64,000 nt of DNA from Bacteroidales bacterium (GCA_017651645.1 JAGCCO010000016.1:61701-125700); one strand, 5' to 3'. Positions 19,909-29,659 are shown, counted from the stretch's first letter. The notes: a model not told the origin generated them from the sequence alone. Program-made: numbers and translations.

Positions 19909-21771
19909 TCATTCCACTATCGGTATCCATACCTTCATTTTGCCTGCTTCGCGGTTATCCCATGCATAATACGGAATGCAATTGAATGTCTGATCACCTG
20001 AATGGGCGGTGATAGCCATGATGCCACCAAGTTTATCAGCCTCAAAATTGGTTTCAAATAAGGCGCTCTCTGTCATCTGCAGACTGTCGAAGTCAACAGG
20101 ATTATCGATTTCCTCGATACAATAGACCAAAGGTCCACGCTGCACTGCACGTTTACCCACATCATCCTTCACCCTAGGGTCGGCGGAGACCAACTCAACG
20201 GGCATATCGAAATTGACAGTCACAACATCATCGTTTTTCCATTTGCGGTCGATGACGGCATAGCCTTTCTCTATGGGAGCCTCCACAGGCTCACCATTCA
20301 CTGCCAAGGTATAGCTCTTGCACCAATTAGGGATACGCAGTCTAATTTGTGTCTTTAGTGTGCCCTTCATCCCAACCTTCAAGGCAACCGTACCGTCCCA
20401 AGGATAGTTGGTTTCTTGTGTCAAAGTGAGCTTCCTCTTCCCCATCGTAACCTCCGCTTGGTTACCTAAGTAAAGATTCACCCAAAGGGCGTTGTTGGAC
20501 ACGCCATAAACATAGTTACCAATAGAAGGCAGAAAACGACACACCTGGCTCGGACAACAGGCGCAACCGTACCATGCCTGACGGTGATGGTCGCCGAGCG
20601 ATTCCAATGGATTGACATAGAAAAACTTGTCACCGATGAGGGAGATGCCTGCAAGTGCGCCGTTATACAACGAACGCTCCAAAACATCAATATATTTGCT
20701 GTCTCCCGTAAACTGGTTCATACGCCAATTCCAAAGCACCATACCCACGGAGGCGCAGGTCTCACAATAAGCCGTGAGGTTGGGAAGGTCATAATCCTCA
20801 GTGAAGCCCTCGTTGTCGGCCGACTGTCCAATACCTCCTGTAATGTACATGTTGCGCAGCACCACATCGTCCCAAAGACGGTTGAGCGCATCGATATAGC
20901 CTTGGTCGCCTGTGTAAGCCGCCACATCGGCCATGCCGCAATAGAGATACATAGACCTTACTGCATGACCTCCGATTTCCGACATCTCACGAACAGGTTT
21001 GTCGTCTTGGTAATATGCTGCATTCCATGGCCGATCAAGCTTGCCATGTGAACCATAGCCGTGACCTCGTTGTTCAAGAAGCCAATTGGCAAAATCGAGG
21101 TATTTCTTTTCACCTGTAGTTTGGTACAGCTTGACGAGCGCCAACTCTATCTCCTCATGTCCCGGCACCCAATGGCGCTTTTCGGGACCAAAGACACTCA
21201 TCATGTGGTCGGCCATACGAATACATACATCAAGCAACTTGCGTTTGCCAGTCACATTGTAGTAGGCTACACCTGCTTCAATCATGTGGCCTGCGCAATA
21301 CATCTCATGCTTGTCCATATTGTCCCAACGGTTCTCAATTCCCGTCAAAGTAAAATAGGTGTTGATATAGCCATCCTCTTGTTGGGCGGCGGCGAACTTG
21401 TCAATCCACTCATCGCATTTGGCCTCCAAAACCGGATCGGGATTGTTTTTCAGCGAATAGGCCATGCCTTCGAGGGCTTTGTAGACATCAGAGTCGTCGT
21501 AGTATATGCCCGAGTGCTGACCTTCACCTTTGGCTGCATTCTCAAAATTGCGGATGCGACCCGTCTGATTCTCAATTTGGTCGATACAAACCTTGAGAGT
21601 GACGTCTTTATGGCTCTGCAGGCGTGGTGACCAAAACCCGTCATCAATCCTTACGTTAGAGAAATTCACAGGAGTGATCATCTTCATCGTGGTTTCCTTT
21701 TGCTTATTGCACGATGCGAAACAAAATGCCGCAATCACAAAAAGGCATAATAATCTCATAAATCTTTTCAT
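19909..21771 (-). CDS. GH127-family lipoprotein (beta-L-arabinofuranosidase type)
   Basis: A 620-residue lipoprotein with lipobox FCFASC (cysteine at about 20). It matches glycoside hydrolase family 127: the zinc and nucleophile residues are visible as CETCASVG near 332-339 (glutamate and cysteine) and GCACCPSQ near 400-407 (cysteine pair). The family removes terminal L-arabinofuranose from plant glycans or glycoproteins. No SusC/SusD genes or other hydrolases are nearby, so this is not part of a polysaccharide utilisation locus here. It lies downstream of MerR and M23 on the minus strand and ends one base from the rluD-type gene. Confidence 0.85.
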   Translation of the reverse strand: MKRFMRLLCLFVIAAFCFASCNKQKETTMKMITPVNFSNVRIDDGFWSPRLQSHKDVTLKVCIDQIENQTGRIRNFENAAKGEGQHSGIYYDDSDVYKALEGMAYSLKNNPDPVLEAKCDEWIDKFAAAQQEDGYINTYFTLTGIENRWDNMDKHEMYCAGHMIEAGVAYYNVTGKRKLLDVCIRMADHMMSVFGPEKRHWVPGHEEIELALVKLYQTTGEKKYLDFANWLLEQRGHGYGSHGKLDRPWNAAYYQDDKPVREMSEIGGHAVRSMYLYCGMADVAAYTGDQGYIDALNRLWDDVVLRNMYITGGIGQSADNEGFTEDYDLPNLTAYCETCASVGMVLWNWRMNQFTGDSKYIDVLERSLYNGALAGISLIGDKFFYVNPLESLGDHHRQAWYGCACCPSQVCRFLPSIGNYVYGVSNNALWVNLYLGNQAEVTMGKRKLTLTQETNYPWDGTVALKVGMKGTLKTQIRLRIPNWCKSYTLAVNGEPVEAPIEKGYAVIDRKWKNDDVVTVNFDMPVELVSADPRVKDDVGKRAVQRGPLVYCIEEIDNPVDFDSLQMTESALFETNFEADKLGGIMAITAHSGDQTFNCIPYYAWDNREAGKMKVWIPIVE

Positions 21772-21791
21772 TTTATTTGATTTTCAATGAT

Positions 21792-22148
21792 TTACAAACT
21801 CTTTTTTTGTTTCTCCGCCAAAGCCGAGTCCAAATCCAGCAGGAAATTGCGGGTCTTTCCCAAAGTCTCAAGCAAAATGATGCGTTCCTCATAGTCGCTG
21901 AAACGTTCTTTGAGGGCAAGTTTGGCACCAGCAAGAGTGTAGCCTTTCACCTTAAGCAACTGGTAGATGACATGGACATAGCGCACATCACGTTCGGTGA
22001 AGAGGCGGTTGCCTTTCTTGTTTTTGCGGGGACGCAACACATCAAACTCCTTCTCCCAATAACGGATCATCGAAGTATTGACGCCAAACATGGCAGCCAC
22101 TTCGCCAATTGAATAATAGTATTTTCCGGTGGTTTTATTCTCTTCCAT
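21792..22148 (-). CDS. MerR-family transcriptional regulator
   Basis: A 118-residue protein with the MerR helix-turn-helix at residues 10-80 (YYSIGEVAAMFGVNTSMIRYW), then RLFTERDVRYVHVIYQLL. A short coiled C-terminus has no metal-binding cysteines. It resembles the MerR-like regulators found beside M23 peptidase genes in Bacteroidales. It lies 2 bases after the M23 gene and 20 bases before the GH127 gene, so the three are probably cotranscribed. Target genes are unknown. Confidence 0.88.
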   Translation of the reverse strand: MEENKTTGKYYYSIGEVAAMFGVNTSMIRYWEKEFDVLRPRKNKKGNRLFTERDVRYVHVIYQLLKVKGYTLAGAKLALKERFSDYEERIILLETLGKTRNFLLDLDSALAEKQKKSL

Positions 22149-22150
22149 GT

Positions 22151-23125
22151 CTAATCCATTGTTTGCGTAGGTAAGGTCGATTGTTGCAGGATCTGCTCAT
22201 ATTGGTCGGGCGTAAGGTCGTTGTAGAAAAAGTTGATGGGATCAACGTACTCATCGTTTTTCAACACCTCGTAATGCAAGTGAACGCCTGTGGTTTTACC
22301 CGAATCCCCAATATAGCCTATCTTCTGTCCGCGTTTCACCTTCTGACCCTTCCTGACGGCAGCTTTCTGAAGATGTGCATATCGAGTCTTGTATCCATAC
22401 CCGTGGTCAATAACCACCATGTTGCCATAGCCCCATTCATTGCGTTCCACATCTGCCACTACACCATCGCCGGTCGCGTAAGTCTCTGTCCCCAAAGCTG
22501 CAGAGAAATCAATGCCGCTATGGAATTTCTCCACCTTATAGATAGGATCGGGGCGATAGCCGAAGAATGATGAGATGTATTTGACCTCGGTTTCCTTCAA
22601 AGGAAAAATGGCCGGGATATGTGCCAACATGTCCGACTTGTTGCGCGCCATAGCGAACAGCGTATCGTATGAAACCGACTGGTTATACAGTTGACTTGCA
22701 ATGACATCCAGTTTGCGTGCAGCATTGACCACCATGCCCGAGTTCACATAGCCATAGAGGTCGGCATAACGGTCAGCATCGGAGAAACCTGAACGGCGCA
22801 CCGAACTCGGTATCGGGTCAGCCTCAAACATCACTCGATACAAGTTATTGTCTCGCTGTTCCATATCAGTCATCAGCAATTCGATGTCATCCAAACGGTC
22901 ATTCAACATCTCATACTTGAGCTTCAAGAACTCCAGTTCACGCGCCTGCATCATTTCCTTCGGCGACTTGAAGAAGGTGAACAGCAAAATAGCAAACAAA
23001 AAAGCAGCTCCCAAAAAAGAAAGGAAGATCAATACAAAACGAAAAAACGTCTTCGTCTTGGAGGTCTCCTGTTCCTCAAAATCCTGCGTCTGCTGATTGA
23101 ATATGTATCGCTTCTGTTTGGCCAT
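22151..23125 (-). CDS. M23-family metallopeptidase (LytM type), membrane anchored
   Basis: A 324-residue protein with one transmembrane segment near residues 27-49, a periplasmic coiled coil at about 57-95 and a C-terminal M23 domain. The zinc ligands are FHSGID (HxxxD, near 200) and GVHLHYEV (HxH, near 280), so it should be an active peptidoglycan endopeptidase. The divergent alaS gene shares its upstream region. The gene order alaS, M23, MerR is one I know from other Bacteroidales. Confidence 0.92.
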   Translation of the reverse strand: MAKQKRYIFNQQTQDFEEQETSKTKTFFRFVLIFLSFLGAAFLFAILLFTFFKSPKEMMQARELEFLKLKYEMLNDRLDDIELLMTDMEQRDNNLYRVMFEADPIPSSVRRSGFSDADRYADLYGYVNSGMVVNAARKLDVIASQLYNQSVSYDTLFAMARNKSDMLAHIPAIFPLKETEVKYISSFFGYRPDPIYKVEKFHSGIDFSAALGTETYATGDGVVADVERNEWGYGNMVVIDHGYGYKTRYAHLQKAAVRKGQKVKRGQKIGYIGDSGKTTGVHLHYEVLKNDEYVDPINFFYNDLTPDQYEQILQQSTLPTQTMD

Positions 23126-23174
23126 TTATCCTCTTGATTGCGACATAAATAACGACTCAATTCAAATTATTGCG

Positions 23175-23182
23175 CAAAAATA
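23175..23182 (-). promoter_or_regulatory. -7 element TATTTTTG for the M23 operon
   Basis: CAAAAATA on the plus strand reads TATTTTTG on the minus strand, 50 bases upstream of the M23 start. It lies only 12 bases from the alaS -7 element on the other strand. Confidence 0.6.
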
Positions 23183-23194
23183 GAATATTTAGCG

Positions 23195-23202
23195 TAAATT
23201 TG
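23195..23202 (+). promoter_or_regulatory. -7 element TAAATTTG for alaS
   Basis: TAAATTTG followed by GCACG, with TTG 22 bases upstream (23170-23172). The leader to the alaS ATG is about 45 bases. Confidence 0.6.
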
Positions 23203-23252
23203 CACGTTTTTTTGAAGTATTTTTTAAAGCAATATTACATAACTCACTATAA

Positions 23253-25862
23253 ATGAACGCTTACGAAATCAGAAATAGCTTCTTGGACTTCTTCCGTTCG
23301 AAGGAGCACGCCATCGTGCCGTCGGCACCTATCGTCGTAAAGAACGACCCTACCCTGATGTTCACCAACGCTGGCATGAACCAGTTCAAGGACATTTTTT
23401 TGGGCAACCAACCCTCGAAATGGAAACGCGCCGCCGACACGCAGAAATGCCTTCGTGTGTCAGGTAAGCATAACGACCTTGAGGAAGTAGGCCACGATAC
23501 CTACCACCACACCATGTTTGAGATGCTGGGTAATTGGTCTTTTGGCGACTATTTCAAGAAGGAAGCCATCGCCTACGCCTGGGAGTATCTCACTGAAGTG
23601 GTGAAGATTGACAAGGATAGACTTTATGTCACCGTTTTTGGCGGCGATGAAAAAGACGGACAGCCTGCCGACATGGAAGCCTATGGTTATTGGAAAGAAC
23701 ACGTCAGCGAAGACCGCATCATCTACGGCAACAAGAAAGACAACTTCTGGGAGATGGGCGAGACGGGTCCCTGCGGTCCCTGCTCCGAGATCCACATCGA
23801 CTTGCGCGATGATGAAGCCCGTAAGCAAGTTGCTGGCCGCGACCTCGTCAACATGGACGACCCACAGGTGATTGAGATCTGGAACCTAGTGTTCATGCAA
23901 TACAACCGTATGGCTGATGGCCATCTAGTGGAACTTCCTGCCAAACATGTCGACACGGGCATGGGCTTTGAGCGTCTCGTCCGCGTGCTGCAAGGCAAGA
24001 CGTCGAACTACGACACTGACGTGTTCCAACCCATCATCCAGGCCATTGCCAAGATGTCGGGAATCGCATACGGCAAGGCAGAGAAGACCGACGTCGCCAT
24101 GCGCGTCATCGCCGACCACCTGCGTGCCGTGAGCTTCGCCATCGCCGATGGACAGCTGCCTTCCAACAACGGCGCCGGCTACGTCATCCGCCGCGTGTTG
24201 CGTCGTGCCGTACGTTATGGTTTCACCTTCTTGGGCTTTGAGGAACCGTTTGTGTGCAACCTGCTGCCTATACTCGTGCAACAGATGGAATACAATTTCC
24301 CTGAGATCAAGGCGCAACAGGAGTTGGTCGGCAAGGTCATCCGCGAAGAAGAAGCCGCTTTCTTGCGTACCTTGGCACAAGGCATCAAGCGTTTTGAGGG
24401 TTATGTGGAGCAGCATCCAGGTCAGGACATTGATGGCAACTTCGCCTTCGAGCTGTTCGACACCTTCGGATTCCCCATCGACCTCACCCAGCTGATGGCC
24501 GCCGAGAAGGGCATCAAGGTCGACATGGAAGGCTTCAAGGCCAACCTCGAAGAACAGAAGAACCGCTCACGCAAGGCTGCCGAGAAAGCCAATGGCGACT
24601 GGGTAGTGGTGAACGAGAGCGAGCAACCCACCGAGTTCGTCGGCTACACCGACATGAGCTGTGAGAGCCACATCCTGCGTTTCCGCGAGGTGGTGGCCAA
24701 GAAAAAGACCCACTTCGAAATCGTCCTCGACAAGACCCCGTTCTATGCCGAGATGGGCGGCGAGGTGGGCGACACCGGCACTTTGACCTCCGAAAACGAG
24801 ACCATCAAGATACTGAACACGGTGAAGGAGAATAACCTTGTTATCCACATCACCGAGCAGCTGCCACAGAACCCCGAGACGGCTTTCACCGCCGCCGTTG
24901 ATGTGGCACGCCGTCAGCGCATCGCAAACAACCACAGCGCGACGCACCTGATGCATGCCGCTTTGAGGCAAGTCCTTGGAACGCATGTAGAGCAAAAGGG
25001 TTCGTTGGTCGACGACCAGCGTCTGCGTTTCGACTTCAGCCATTTCTCCAAGATGACGCCTGAAGAGATCCGCCAGGTGGAGAAGATCGTCAACCAGAAG
25101 ATCCGCGAAAACATCCCGAATGTGACCTACGCCGAAATCCCGATTGACGAAGCTAAGGCCATGGGCGCCACGGCATTGTTTGGCGAGAAATATGGCGACA
25201 AGGTGCGCGTGGTGGTCTTCGACAAGGACTACTCCATGGAGCTCTGCGGTGGCTGTCACACCAGCGCCACAGGCAATATCGGCATGTTCAAGATTATCAG
25301 TGAAGGCGCCATCGCCGCTGGCATCCGCCGCATCGAGGCCATCACGGGCGAAGCCGTAGAGCAATACCTCGATGAGCAACTCGACCTTATTGGTCGCCTG
25401 CGCGAGTGCGTCAAGTCTCCCGACCTGGTGAAGGCTGTCACCTCGCTCAACGAGCAGAACTCTTCGTTGAAAAAAGAGGTAGAGCACTTGATGCAGGAGA
25501 AAGCTCAAGCCATGGCCGAGCGTTTGCACAAGAAAGCCGCCGAGCATGAAGGCTACAAACTCATCATGGAGACTTTGCCCTGCGGTGGTGACCAGCTGCG
25601 CAACATAGCCTTGATGCTGAAGCAGATGAACGAGAGCACCATCGCCATCCTCGGCTCCGTTGCGGAAGGCAAACCTTCGCTCTGCCTATTGCTGCCCGAA
25701 GCCTTCGCCGATGCCAAAGGCTTGGATGCCACCAAACTCATCCGCGAGGTGGCCAAGGAAATCCAAGGCGGTGGCGGCGGTCAGAAGACCCTCTGCGTGG
25801 CCGGTGGCCGTAATGCTGATGGACTGGCTAAGGCAATGGGGATGCTTAGGGAGAGAATCTGA
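23253..25862 (+). CDS. alaS: Alanyl-tRNA synthetase
   Basis: Charges tRNA-Ala, and one tRNA-Ala gene lies at 46.1 kb. The 869-residue protein has the class II catalytic core (GNWSFGDYFKKEAI near 92-105, ETGPCGPCSEIH near 169-180), the editing-domain zinc ligands HSATH (near 565) and CGGCH (near 666-670), and the C-terminal C-Ala domain with GGGGGQ near 840. All expected modules are present. Start MNAYEIRNSFLDFF matches the family N-terminus. Confidence 0.98.
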   Translation: MNAYEIRNSFLDFFRSKEHAIVPSAPIVVKNDPTLMFTNAGMNQFKDIFLGNQPSKWKRAADTQKCLRVSGKHNDLEEVGHDTYHHTMFEMLGNWSFGDYFKKEAIAYAWEYLTEVVKIDKDRLYVTVFGGDEKDGQPADMEAYGYWKEHVSEDRIIYGNKKDNFWEMGETGPCGPCSEIHIDLRDDEARKQVAGRDLVNMDDPQVIEIWNLVFMQYNRMADGHLVELPAKHVDTGMGFERLVRVLQGKTSNYDTDVFQPIIQAIAKMSGIAYGKAEKTDVAMRVIADHLRAVSFAIADGQLPSNNGAGYVIRRVLRRAVRYGFTFLGFEEPFVCNLLPILVQQMEYNFPEIKAQQELVGKVIREEEAAFLRTLAQGIKRFEGYVEQHPGQDIDGNFAFELFDTFGFPIDLTQLMAAEKGIKVDMEGFKANLEEQKNRSRKAAEKANGDWVVVNESEQPTEFVGYTDMSCESHILRFREVVAKKKTHFEIVLDKTPFYAEMGGEVGDTGTLTSENETIKILNTVKENNLVIHITEQLPQNPETAFTAAVDVARRQRIANNHSATHLMHAALRQVLGTHVEQKGSLVDDQRLRFDFSHFSKMTPEEIRQVEKIVNQKIRENIPNVTYAEIPIDEAKAMGATALFGEKYGDKVRVVVFDKDYSMELCGGCHTSATGNIGMFKIISEGAIAAGIRRIEAITGEAVEQYLDEQLDLIGRLRECVKSPDLVKAVTSLNEQNSSLKKEVEHLMQEKAQAMAERLHKKAAEHEGYKLIMETLPCGGDQLRNIALMLKQMNESTIAILGSVAEGKPSLCLLLPEAFADAKGLDATKLIREVAKEIQGGGGGQKTLCVAGGRNADGLAKAMGMLRERI

Positions 25863-25888
25863 TCTATTTTATTTAGTACTTTGCCGAG

Positions 25889-27556
25889 ATGGATTTGCGT
25901 AGGCATGCCATAGGATTGATACTTGGGCTGACCCTCATGGCGGCATGCTCCAAAAACAACACACCTCCCCCACTCGAAGAGGATATGCTCTATTTGGTGG
26001 AGTGTATTAATCAAGAGTATCCCGATAGTGCATTAAGAATCCTAGACACACTAAACATTTCAGTGCTTTCGGAGAAAGAAAAGGCGCATTATTGTCTGAT
26101 GAAAGCATTGATAAATTTCCATATACGTAAAAACACTGTTGAAGCCGACTCACTTCTTGAAATCGCCAAAAACCATTATCTTGGTTGCTCAGACAAATAT
26201 CACGAAGCTTTGACCTATTGGATAGTATCTGACCGAGCAGAAATGACAAATAAAGGAGACCAGGTTGTGCTTGACAATAGGTTAAAAGCTCTCCAAAGTA
26301 TTGACCAATGTCACCATATTGATGAAAGGTTGGTGCGTTTCTCTCCCATACCCATAGATGAACAAAGTAAGATTGACGGACTGAAATACTCGATTCATCT
26401 TCGAGTGGGAATGTCGTATGCCAGCAATGGCTATGATCAAAAAGCAATCGCACATTTAAAAATTGCAGAGAGCTTTTTTGCTGAAAGACAACGCTACCTC
26501 ATGCATATTTTATCCTCAAATGAGCTAGGACAAATCTATCTGAAAAACAACGAGTTTGACAGTTGTCTGATATATTTAGAGAAAGGACTCCACTCCGCCG
26601 AGGCATCAAACAATGTTGAACGATGTGCTGACTATCACAAACGTGTAGCCAACTATTATTGCTATCGTTATGAAACAAAGCATTTTATTGACGGAATGGA
26701 GCCTCAAGACATGCTTCAAGAAGCTGTTTCCGAATGCCAGCAAGGTCTTCATCTCCTAAAGGAAGTCGGCGGAAGGTTGGCAACGAGTAAAAGATATGAA
26801 CTTTATGACCAACTTTCACAATCCTATTTCGATTTGCAGCAATACGACTCTTGCATCCTATATTGTAATCTAGTATTGGACATACTAAATGGAAACAAGT
26901 ATAGCGACCCATACGAGCAGAATAAGCGTCTATACAATGCCTATAAATCCATCGGTGACGAAGAGAATGCGGCCCGTTTTGCAGATGTTTTAGTGAACCG
27001 AGAAGTTGATGAGGCTGAAAAACAAAAAGCAGTTGACGAAGTAAAGAACGCGTATGACAAGAAGTTAGAGTTACAGCGTTTGGAAAGCGAGCAACAGTTG
27101 AAGCGTTATCGCCTCTATCTTTGGATTGCCATGTTGGTCATCGGTCTGATGGTTGTGCTTTGGGGAGCATTGCGCTACCGCAAGAAAAAAGAGGAAGAAA
27201 CACTGAAACTTCAAGAGGCGCAACACCAACTAAAGGATGAATTGGAGCAACAGTCCTCACAGCAAAAGAAAATGCTGCAACAACATGTCATGACCATTTA
27301 TCAGACGGAACAGAAAGACAAATTGGAACGCATCACGGAAGCTTTTGAATCGGCCTACCCCAAAGCCTTAGAGAAGATGAGGTCCGCCTACCCCAACCTA
27401 AACGAATCGGAGTGCCGTGTCGTCATGTTGTCCTTCCTTGGCTTTCGCGCAAAAGAGACTGCTGATATCCTCGGTCTGACCGAAAACACGGCCATGAAAT
27501 ACCGTTCCAATATCCGAAAAAAGGTGGGAAACGACCCGATTTCCGACCTTTTGTAA
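25889..27556 (+). CDS. TPR lipoprotein with transmembrane segment and C-terminal LuxR-like HTH
   Basis: A 555-residue protein. It has an N-terminal signal with lipobox-like LMAAC (cysteine near 20), TPR-like helical repeats from about 30 to 345, a coiled coil (about 370-400), a transmembrane segment at about 406-427 and a second coiled coil. The C-terminal helix-turn-helix, about 505-550, contains ESECRVVMLSFLGFRAKETADIL. This is the layout of Bacteroidota regulators that put a sensor domain outside the membrane and a DNA-binding domain inside (DUF6377-like). Signal and targets are unknown. It ends at a terminator, beyond which lies a palindrome and a lipoprotein gene. Confidence 0.8.
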   Translation: MDLRRHAIGLILGLTLMAACSKNNTPPPLEEDMLYLVECINQEYPDSALRILDTLNISVLSEKEKAHYCLMKALINFHIRKNTVEADSLLEIAKNHYLGCSDKYHEALTYWIVSDRAEMTNKGDQVVLDNRLKALQSIDQCHHIDERLVRFSPIPIDEQSKIDGLKYSIHLRVGMSYASNGYDQKAIAHLKIAESFFAERQRYLMHILSSNELGQIYLKNNEFDSCLIYLEKGLHSAEASNNVERCADYHKRVANYYCYRYETKHFIDGMEPQDMLQEAVSECQQGLHLLKEVGGRLATSKRYELYDQLSQSYFDLQQYDSCILYCNLVLDILNGNKYSDPYEQNKRLYNAYKSIGDEENAARFADVLVNREVDEAEKQKAVDEVKNAYDKKLELQRLESEQQLKRYRLYLWIAMLVIGLMVVLWGALRYRKKKEEETLKLQEAQHQLKDELEQQSSQQKKMLQQHVMTIYQTEQKDKLERITEAFESAYPKALEKMRSAYPNLNESECRVVMLSFLGFRAKETADILGLTENTAMKYRSNIRKKVGNDPISDLL

Positions 27557-27560
27557 CAAG

Positions 27561-27584
27561 AAAAACCTGAACTTAAGGTTTTTT
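27561..27584 (+). terminator. Intrinsic terminator after the TPR-HTH regulator
   Basis: AAAAACCT (27561-27568), a 7-base loop, then AGGTTTTTT starting at 27576. A short stem with a T-run, 5 bases after the stop codon. Confidence 0.75.
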
Positions 27585-27612
27585 ACTATATTGTATTTCA
27601 ATAGATTGCATT

Positions 27613-27635
27613 TTCAAGTTACGGAAAAACTTGAA
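27613..27635. promoter_or_regulatory. Palindrome TTCAAGTT-N7-AACTTGAA, possible operator
   Basis: A perfect 8-base inverted repeat lies between the terminator of the HTH regulator and the -7 element at 27675. It has no T-run of terminator type, so an operator is a reasonable inference but is unproved. Confidence 0.4.
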
Positions 27636-27674
27636 TTTTGGCCTTAACTATGTATTTTCCGTGCTGTTTTGGTG

Positions 27675-27682
27675 TAGTTTTG
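27675..27682 (+). promoter_or_regulatory. -7 element TAGTTTTG
   Basis: TAGTTTTG followed by GCATAG, 41 bases before the ATG at 27724. No good -33 element is seen at the right spacing. Confidence 0.55.
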
Positions 27683-27723
27683 CATAGTTCAAAATGCAAA
27701 TCATTATTTAATTCAATACACCT

Positions 27724-28392
27724 ATGAAAAAGTCGTTATATTTTTTCGCATTAGCTTTCTTCGGAATCTTCTCCGCCTCATGCACCGCCAACCGAGGTTT
27801 TGTCTCATCGCTGACCCGTGCCGACATCCGACAAGTGCAGCAATTTGAACCACTGAATTATGTCGGCATCATCGAAAAAGGCAACAACATCACCTACAAC
27901 GATTCGCTTACGGTAGTCGCCAAGACGCTTTTCGAAAAAGAATTGTCACGAAGCAAGACCATACCCGTTAAAGGGAACATCGTCATTGAGGACAGTCTGG
28001 TCAACAACAGGGTGCAATACGAAATCTATATGTTGATGAACTATGTGGAGAACAATGTCCGAGTAAAGGAAATCCCGATTCCACCCGTTATTGACTCTAT
28101 CCTTGAAGCAAGAGGCGAACGTTTCGGATTGTTGGCATACAACTGGAGCTTCACTCGCACGGGCGGCAACTATGCTGGACAGATTGGCAAAGGGGTGCTT
28201 ATTGGGGTACTTACCATGGGAACCATGTATACCGTACCCTATAAGGACATGAGCAGATGCGGCCTTATCATCGTCGACAGCAAAAACAACAACCTGGCAT
28301 ACGTGGCCACGGCAAACCGCGAAAGTAATCCTCTGAAGGCTGAAACCTACCAAAAGCAGATGGAGGACTTGCTGAAGAAGTATAGGAAATAA
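27724..28392 (+). CDS. Hypothetical lipoprotein
   Basis: A 222-residue protein with signal peptide and lipobox FSASC (cysteine at 20). The mature part is mixed alpha/beta. A glycine-rich stretch NYAGQIGKGVLIGVLTMG near 145-162 could be a membrane-associated turn. I do not recognise the family. It is followed after 28 bases by a beta-barrel gene and probably shares its transcript, which suggests an outer-membrane context. Confidence 0.7.
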   Translation: MKKSLYFFALAFFGIFSASCTANRGFVSSLTRADIRQVQQFEPLNYVGIIEKGNNITYNDSLTVVAKTLFEKELSRSKTIPVKGNIVIEDSLVNNRVQYEIYMLMNYVENNVRVKEIPIPPVIDSILEARGERFGLLAYNWSFTRTGGNYAGQIGKGVLIGVLTMGTMYTVPYKDMSRCGLIIVDSKNNNLAYVATANRESNPLKAETYQKQMEDLLKKYRK

Positions 28393-28420
28393 GTATCTAA
28401 CAACTAACAATAATAAACAC

Positions 28421-29056
28421 ATGAAAAAAAGTCTTATCATCATCGTCTTGGCGGTTTTCATGCCGCTATTTGCTGCCGCACAGTATGGCAGACAAAATGT
28501 TTCACTCATTGCCCATACCGGAGGCGGCTGGGGCGGATTCCCCGAACGCAGCTCGGCTACCCGCATCGATCATTACATAGGTGCCATTGGAGCCGATGCA
28601 AAGTTCGGCTTTAACGACAATTGGTCGCTGCTTGTCGGTCTCGACTACCAATTCCGATTCATGAACTCAGGTTATACAACCTACAGTAACGGTATTGAGC
28701 ATCATTCGAAATTCCTTCAAGGCCACTATCTTCGTCTGCCCATCCGAGTGGAGTACGACTACAATTGGTTTTATGCTGCTGCTGGGCCTTATATTGAGAA
28801 AGGTTTCGGCAACATGACCGAAAAGTATGAATTAGGACTCGTAGGAGCCAACCTTGAATTGGGCGGCCGTCTCGAACTCAACCGTAACGATCACCTGCGC
28901 ATTGGTTTGCTCACCTCGTTCGGCGTTTCCATTGACAACAAACCTAACATAGAGTATGATGGAAATGGCGTTGAAATCGAAGGCGAAAAGCACCTGCGCA
29001 TGGGATACATGGAACTCAACTGGCTGCTACGGGTGGGATACGAGCATCAATTCTGA
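28421..29056 (+). CDS. Outer-membrane beta-barrel protein
   Basis: A 211-residue protein with a signal peptide (ending AAAQ near 21). The body is made of alternating hydrophobic and polar strands with many glycines and aromatics and ends in an aromatic C-terminal residue (GYEHQF), as outer-membrane barrels do. The size fits an eight-stranded OmpX/PorT-like barrel. No ligand or partner is evident. Second gene of a likely two-gene unit with the lipoprotein at 27724. Confidence 0.8.
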   Translation: MKKSLIIIVLAVFMPLFAAAQYGRQNVSLIAHTGGGWGGFPERSSATRIDHYIGAIGADAKFGFNDNWSLLVGLDYQFRFMNSGYTTYSNGIEHHSKFLQGHYLRLPIRVEYDYNWFYAAAGPYIEKGFGNMTEKYELGLVGANLELGGRLELNRNDHLRIGLLTSFGVSIDNKPNIEYDGNGVEIEGEKHLRMGYMELNWLLRVGYEHQF

Positions 29057-29077
29057 AATTGAATAGTTGAGCATAGC

Positions 29078-29659
29078 TCAACCGACTTCCTTCAAAAACG
29101 CTATCAGTTTCTGCGTGGCGCGACCACGGTGGCTGATGGCGTTTTTCACTTCGTGGCCCAGCTCGGCGAAAGTCTGGTCGTAGCCGTCGGGTTGGAAGAT
29201 GGGGTCGTAACCGAAGCCTTCGGTGCCGCGCTGCAACTCGGCGATTTGTCCGTCGCAACGGCCTTCGAAATAATAGGACTTTCCATCGAGATTCAACGCG
29301 ATGCAGGTGCGGAAGGCCGCCTTGCGGTTGGTCTGCCCTTTCATGGCAGCGAGCATCTTGTCCACATTGTCCTGGTAACTGCAATGCTCACCGGCATAAC
29401 GCGCCGAATACACGCCAGGGGCACCACCCAAGGCTTCCACCTCAAGGCCCGTATCATCCGCAAAGCAATCCACATGGAACTTGTTCGTGACGAAGTCCGC
29501 CTTGATCTTGGCGTTGCCTTCGATGGTGTCGGCGTCTTCGATGATATCCTCGTGACAGCCGATGTCATCGAGGCTCAAGACCTCGTAAAGGCCTTCCATG
29601 ATTTCGCGCATTTCGCGCAGCTTGTTTTTATTGTTGGTGGCAAAAACGATCTGTTTCAT
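29078..29659 (-). CDS. rdgB: XTP/dITP pyrophosphatase (RdgB/HAM1)
   Basis: Removes deaminated purine nucleotides (ITP, dITP, XTP) from the pool by cutting them to the monophosphate. The 193-residue protein starts with [11 protein letters not shown] (residues 7-17), has [23 protein letters not shown] near 68-90 and FGYDPIF near 148-154, all signature segments. Its ATG overlaps the end of ung by 4 bases, so two systems that keep damaged bases out of DNA are translationally coupled. Confidence 0.95.
   Translation of the reverse strand: MKQIVFATNNKNKLREMREIMEGLYEVLSLDDIGCHEDIIEDADTIEGNAKIKADFVTNKFHVDCFADDTGLEVEALGGAPGVYSARYAGEHCSYQDNVDKMLAAMKGQTNRKAAFRTCIALNLDGKSYYFEGRCDGQIAELQRGTEGFGYDPIFQPDGYDQTFAELGHEVKNAISHRGRATQKLIAFLKEVG

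Noticed and set aside
24567..25547. Minus-strand frame of 326 codons inside alaS
   Set aside because: Antisense to the alaS editing domain; no independent evidence.
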